Assembly (NCBI GenBank): GCA_964518995.1
Contig: CAZFJU010000158.1
Location: 1 to 10,493, forward strand
Reading direction: 5' to 3'
Length of the DNA: 10,493 nucleotides
DNA from: ZC4RG20 sp964518995
Lineage (GTDB): Bacteria > Pseudomonadota > Gammaproteobacteria > Steroidobacterales > Rariloculaceae
Shown here: positions 7,368-10,493 of the stretch, one piece after another
Numbering within the stretch: position 1 is the first letter of the stretch
How the letters are laid out: each line of letters starts with the position of its first letter
Translations under genes and position numbers: made by a program
The notes under the pieces: model-generated
Database searches by the model: none
What the model saw: only the letters and a program-made list of their open reading frames with translations
What the model was told of the DNA's origin: nothing

Positions 7368-7583
7368 TTAGCGCGTGGGCTTCTCGTAATCCCGCTCTAC
7401 GGCCGGATCCAATTCCTTTGCGCGGCTGCGGCCTTCTTCTTCCGCTCGCTCCAACTCGAGACGCTCCTCTTCGCTCAAGTTTTCCGGCTTTTCCTCGACA
7501 CCGCGCTCGGCCGTCTTACGGGCATTTTCGTTGTAACGGCGGGCGGCCGTTCGATTCCCTTCGCCTTCATTGCGCTGCGGCAT
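7368..7583 (-). CDS. Small, highly charged hydrophilic protein of unknown function
   Basis: A 71-residue protein starting MPQRNEGEGNRTAARRYNEN, then ERGVEEKPENLSEEERLEL, ending DPAVERDYEKPTR. It is very rich in Glu, Arg and Lys, has no Cys and no hydrophobic segment, and should be cytoplasmic and largely helical or disordered. The RNEGEGxRTAARRYNE start recalls short uncharacterised proteins scattered in proteobacteria; no function is established that I know of. Longer in-frame starts exist upstream, but this ATG lies 8 nt after GAGGAG, the best ribosome-binding site on this strand of the window, so it is chosen. It follows the GNAT-nitrilase gene by 92 bp, and that gap contains a 10-bp inverted repeat; a stable hairpin follows its stop. 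It may be co-transcribed with the upstream gene or expressed separately. Confidence 0.75.
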   Translation of the reverse strand: MPQRNEGEGNRTAARRYNENARKTAERGVEEKPENLSEEERLELERAEEEGRSRAKELDPAVERDYEKPTR

Positions 7584-7591
7584 ACGATTAT

Positions 7592-7597
7592 CTCCTC
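7592..7597 (-). promoter_or_regulatory. Strong Shine-Dalgarno GAGGAG for the small-protein gene
   Basis: GAGGAG on the minus strand, 8 nt before the ATG at 7583. It fixes the start of the 71-residue protein over longer in-frame alternatives. One base separates it from the end of the 7599-7626 inverted repeat. Confidence 0.75.
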
Positions 7598-7598
7598 G

Positions 7599-7626
7599 TT
7601 GCTCATCGAAAGAATACGATGAGCAA
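7599..7626. promoter_or_regulatory. Perfect 10-bp inverted repeat with 8-nt spacer next to a ribosome-binding site
   Basis: TTGCTCATCG (7599-7608) and CGATGAGCAA (7617-7626) are exact reverse complements around AAAGAATA. The element sits in the 92-bp gap between the GNAT-nitrilase gene and the small-protein gene, directly before the latter's Shine-Dalgarno. It could be a dimeric regulator's operator or an RNA hairpin in the leader. No T-run follows it on the minus strand, so it is not a standard terminator. Confidence 0.55.
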
Positions 7627-7675
7627 GATCCATACCAGCGCAAATCCGTATCCGGCCGGTTCGGAGGGTCAAGCA

Positions 7676-9235
7676 TCAGCGGCCGCGCCACGTTACGGTG
7701 TACAGATCGTGACGGCGATCGCGCAGGTTGCGCACCGTGCCGTTACGGCGAGCGTCGCGCAGCGCGGCCAGGCTGAGGTCGGCGATGGCGACCATCTCGA
7801 CGTTCGGCGTGGTATCGGCAGCGATGCCATCCCGGTCGAACGGGAAATCGCACGGCGTCAGTATGCAGCTCTGCGCGTAGTGAATATCGAGGTTATGGAC
7901 GTTCGGCAGATTGCCGCAGCTGCCCGACATCGCGACGTAAATCTGATTCTCGACGGCGCGTGCTTGCGCGCAATAGCGCACGCGGCAATAGCTCTGCCGC
8001 TCGTCGGTGAGAAACGGTATGAACAGGATATTGACGCCCTGATCCGTCAGATGGCGGCACGGCTCCGGAAACTCGACGTCGTAGCAGATCTGCACGGCGA
8101 TCGGCCCGCAATCGGTGTCCATCAGCCGCACCTCGTCGCCGCCGACGATATTCCACCAGTAGCTCTCGTTTGGGGTGGGGTGGATTTTATCTTGGCTGTC
8201 GTGCGAGCCATCGCGCTTGAATACGTGAGAAACGTTGTAGACATCGTCTCCGCGCATCGATGGCGTGCTGCCGGCGATGATGTTGACGTTGTACTTCAAC
8301 GCGGCATCACGGAACAGATCCATGATGGCGCCTTCGTGCTCGGTAATGCGCCGGATCGCCTCGGCTGGCGGAATCGGCTCGTTCTCGACAGAGAGCAGCT
8401 GCAGCGTGAACAGCTCGGGAAAGACGACAAAATCGGCGCGGTAGTCGGCACACACGTCGACGAAGTACAGCACCATCTGCCTGAACTCGTCGAACGAGCC
8501 GATTCGGCGTTGGCCGTACTGCACCGATGCCACCCGCACCCTTTCGGTCGAGAGCCTCTGCACGAATCCTTTGCCGTTCGGCTCGCTCGCCTCAGCAGAA
8601 TACCGCGGGTTGGGCCATACCATGTGCACCGCATTGCCGTGCGAATCGGTATCCGACAACAGGTAGCCGGGCAGGACGCCGATGACCTCGAAGCCGTTGC
8701 GCCGTTGGAAGTTGATGACCGGATCACGCACCCTTTGGTCGAGCACCGCGTCGACGTAGGCCTCGGGCGTCGGGTACTCGCGAGCACGGCGCCCGTAGCC
8801 GGGCATGCGGCCGGCAATGACGATGCCTTTGAGTCCGAGATGCTCGGCGAGGCGCTTCCGCGCCCGGTAGAACCGCTGGCCGATACGGTATCGGCGCATG
8901 CCGGAGTCGACGCAGACTTCATAGCCGTAGAGATATTCGCCGGCCGGGTCGTGGGTCGAGCCGTAGCCGCCGCCGGTCGCCGAAGCCCACGTATGCCGCC
9001 GCAGCGCCACGGCGCCCTTCAGGCGGATCGTCGCGCAGTAGCCGACGATGCGCTCGCCGTGCTCGGCGACCCAGACGCCTTCGGGAAAGGCGTTGATTTG
9101 CCCTCGTATCATCCCAGGGGTGTACGGCGGCATGTTCGGATATACGCGATCAGCCAGCGCCACGATGCCGTCGACATCGGCGGGAGTGGCTTCTCGGAGG
9201 GTCAGTCGGCTGCGGTCGTTTGGCGTCTTGCTCAT
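7676..9235 (-). CDS. Bifunctional GNAT-family N-acetyltransferase / carbon-nitrogen hydrolase (nitrilase superfamily)
   Basis: A 519-residue two-domain cytoplasmic enzyme. Residues ~11-207 look like a GNAT acetyltransferase: LTLREATPADVDGIVALADR opening, GERIVGYCATIRL, EVCVDSGMRRYRIGQRFYR in the acetyl-CoA-binding region, and INFQRRNGFEVIGVLPGY near its end. Residues ~232-515 are a nitrilase-superfamily amidohydrolase with the Glu-Lys-Cys triad: Glu274 (FPELFT), Lys350 (DKIHPTPNE) and Cys384 (QICYDVEFPE). This fusion is a known architecture (for example Bacillus YhcX-like proteins), but its substrate is not established. The ATG at 9235 has only a weak upstream purine stretch. It lies downstream of the NHL-protein gene (57-bp gap) and upstream of the small charged protein, all on one strand. 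Family assignment is firm; the actual amide or acyl acceptor is unknown. Confidence 0.93.
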   Translation of the reverse strand: MSKTPNDRSRLTLREATPADVDGIVALADRVYPNMPPYTPGMIRGQINAFPEGVWVAEHGERIVGYCATIRLKGAVALRRHTWASATGGGYGSTHDPAGEYLYGYEVCVDSGMRRYRIGQRFYRARKRLAEHLGLKGIVIAGRMPGYGRRAREYPTPEAYVDAVLDQRVRDPVINFQRRNGFEVIGVLPGYLLSDTDSHGNAVHMVWPNPRYSAEASEPNGKGFVQRLSTERVRVASVQYGQRRIGSFDEFRQMVLYFVDVCADYRADFVVFPELFTLQLLSVENEPIPPAEAIRRITEHEGAIMDLFRDAALKYNVNIIAGSTPSMRGDDVYNVSHVFKRDGSHDSQDKIHPTPNESYWWNIVGGDEVRLMDTDCGPIAVQICYDVEFPEPCRHLTDQGVNILFIPFLTDERQSYCRVRYCAQARAVENQIYVAMSGSCGNLPNVHNLDIHYAQSCILTPCDFPFDRDGIAADTTPNVEMVAIADLSLAALRDARRNGTVRNLRDRRHDLYTVTWRGR

Positions 9236-9292
9236 GCATCTATTTCAGCATATTCACGTCGAGGGCGGCGGGGCTGATTCGAGGGATGTGCT

Positions 9293-10426
9293 TCAAGGCG
9301 TTGCAGACGGCACAAATTTCTGCGCGCGCCAGTTGTTCACGATCTCGGCCGTGTAGAGATTGCCGTTCGAATCGACCGCCATATGGTGCACGATATCGAA
9401 CTCCCCGGCGCCGGCCCCCCTTGCGCCCACAGCTCCGACTGGGCTCATCGTTTGACGATCGAAAATCACGATGCGCATGGGCCCCGAATCGACGACATAC
9501 AGAAACTGCTGATCCGGATCCGGCGAGAAAGCGAAACCTGCCGGCACCGGCACCACGGTGCTGTCTTCGTGCGTGACGCGGACCTGCCGCAGGAATTCGC
9601 CTTCGCGGGTGAACATCTGGATGCGGTTATTGATTCGATCGGCGACATAGACCACGCCGTCGCGCGATACTTTGACCGCGTGCGGCAGGCCGAACTCTGG
9701 CGGGCCTTCGGGCGTCGTCTGCGGTTGCGGCGCCGGAGCATTCGGTGCGAACGTCGCCGGCGGAGCGTTTCCGAACGCGCCCCACATGCGCTTGAAGCTC
9801 CCGGTCTCCGAGTCGAAGACGATGACCCGTTTATTGCCATAGCCGTCCGCGACGTAGACCTCGTTCGCCTCCGTGTCCACGAAGATGTCCGTGGCTTGGT
9901 GCACGTTGCTCGTGTCGAGGTTGCCCGTGCTTTCGCCGCGGTGGCCGATCTGCATGACGAGCTCGCCGTCCATCGTGAGCTTCAGGATCATATCGTCGCT
10001 GTTACCCGGCGGATTCGCGCGCGGCCAGCCCGCGCGCCCGCCGATCCACACGAAGTCGTTCTCATCGACGAAAATGCCGTGCTCACGTCCGAGCCATACG
10101 CCGTCATCGCCGTCCCCTCCGCCCCAGCTGCGGAGCAGCTGGCCATCGGCATCGAACTGCAGCACGGGCGGCGCCGCCTGCGCGCGTTCCGCCTCGGGTA
10201 TGGATTGAGGCACGTGCAACAGCCAGACGTTGTCGTCTCGATCGACCGCGACCGAGGTCACTTCGCCGAGCACCCAGCCGTTGGGGATCGTCGGCCACGT
10301 GGGATCCACGACGAAGTCGGGCGGGCGCACGTCGGCTTGCGCGAGCGCGGTACCTGCTCCGCACACCAGGGGGACGAGCATCACGGCCGTGCATCTGCAC
10401 GCCCACAGTCGAAGCGTGGTCGTCAT
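9293..10426 (-). CDS. Secreted NHL-repeat six-bladed beta-propeller protein
   Basis: A 377-residue protein with a Sec-type signal peptide (residues 1-29: charged start, hydrophobic core, then GTALA before QAD). The mature part has about six repeating units of the NHL/beta-propeller type, including TSVAVDRDDNVWLL (57-70), HGIFVDENDFVWIGG (116-130), ATDIFVDTEANEVYVADGYG (178-197), PHAVKVSRDGVVYVADRINN (248-267), FAFSPDPDQQFLYVVDSG (298-315) and HHMAVDSNGNLYTAEIVNN (347-365). A Pro/Ala-rich loop of about 25 residues (221-245) interrupts blades three and four. Such proteins resemble peptidylglycine-amidating-lyase-like propellers and usually act as binding or scaffold proteins. No catalytic set is evident, so it is not called an enzyme. 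The ATG follows a GAGG with about 12-nt spacing, which is longer than ideal. Confidence 0.88.
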   Translation of the reverse strand: MTTTLRLWACRCTAVMLVPLVCGAGTALAQADVRPPDFVVDPTWPTIPNGWVLGEVTSVAVDRDDNVWLLHVPQSIPEAERAQAAPPVLQFDADGQLLRSWGGGDGDDGVWLGREHGIFVDENDFVWIGGRAGWPRANPPGNSDDMILKLTMDGELVMQIGHRGESTGNLDTSNVHQATDIFVDTEANEVYVADGYGNKRVIVFDSETGSFKRMWGAFGNAPPATFAPNAPAPQPQTTPEGPPEFGLPHAVKVSRDGVVYVADRINNRIQMFTREGEFLRQVRVTHEDSTVVPVPAGFAFSPDPDQQFLYVVDSGPMRIVIFDRQTMSPVGAVGARGAGAGEFDIVHHMAVDSNGNLYTAEIVNNWRAQKFVPSATP

Positions 10427-10493
10427 GGTAGGTTGCGCCTCGTCACGATTTCGCCATAGGGGTGTGCGAGATGTTAACCGATACTATCGACCA
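10427..10493 (-). other. Upstream region of the NHL-protein gene, cut by the window end
   Basis: 67 bp before the NHL-protein start. It holds the GAGG ribosome-binding candidate and an AT-richer stretch (TTAACAT on the minus strand) that could contribute to a promoter. I cannot pair it with a properly spaced -10 element, so no promoter is called. Confidence 0.35.

Noticed and set aside
7584..7691. Longer N-terminus for the small charged protein, starting at 7691
   Set aside because: The extra residues overlap the end of the GNAT-nitrilase gene and differ in character, and the inner ATG has a GAGGAG at ideal spacing.
7166..9277. A 703-codon open frame on the + strand opposite the GNAT-nitrilase gene
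   Set aside because: It mirrors a gene whose protein has two recognisable domains and a full catalytic triad. The + frame product has no family motifs and is a composition artefact of high-G+C codon use.
9259..9288. TCGAGGG direct repeat between the NHL and GNAT-nitrilase genes
   Set aside because: Two 7-bp copies in G+C-rich sequence are expected by chance and show no further structure.
9383..10459. A 358-codon open frame on the + strand opposite the NHL-repeat gene
   Set aside because: The minus-strand product has a signal peptide and regular propeller repeats; the + product shows neither.

Overview
The window is a gene-dense, high-G+C stretch from what looks like a Gram-negative bacterium, probably a pseudomonadote. 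The grounds are a lipobox-type TRAP binding protein, a twin-arginine signal, Shine-Dalgarno-led genes and few gaps. The exact lineage cannot be read from the sequence. I found no RNA genes, mobile elements or CRISPR arrays, and no gene-free stretch exceeds about 130 bp.

Left half (1-6347, + strand): a tightly packed operon. It opens with the tail of a tandem class III (CaiB/BaiF) CoA-transferase whose first domain lies upstream of the window. Next come a 2-hydroxyacyl-CoA dehydratase/benzoyl-CoA reductase-type subunit, an orphan TRAP-transporter substrate-binding lipoprotein, and a second, single-domain CaiB/BaiF CoA-transferase. The first three junctions are 4-bp stop/start overlaps, each preceded by a good Shine-Dalgarno sequence. 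A lipoprotein-type amidase of the peptide-amidase (Pam) branch follows about 14 bp downstream. Read together, this looks like capture of a small organic acid, CoA activation by CoA transfer and radical-type chemistry on the CoA ester. The substrate cannot be named from the window.

Right half (6440-10426, - strand): four genes converge on the operon. In transcription order they are a secreted six-bladed NHL-type beta-propeller protein, a GNAT acetyltransferase/nitrilase-superfamily fusion, a 71-residue charged small protein, and a Tat-signal protein that closely resembles arylmalonate decarboxylase. A perfect 10-bp inverted repeat abuts the ribosome-binding site of the small protein. A perfect hairpin with a cUUCGg tetraloop follows its stop codon.

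The most unusual points are: the dehydratase-type subunit lacks its usual C-terminal cluster cysteine but carries a CxxC and a CxC nearer the N-terminus; an arylmalonate-decarboxylase-like enzyme appears to be exported by Tat; and the operon joins two CoA-transferases, one dehydratase-type subunit and a lipid-anchored TRAP binding protein with no permease alongside.
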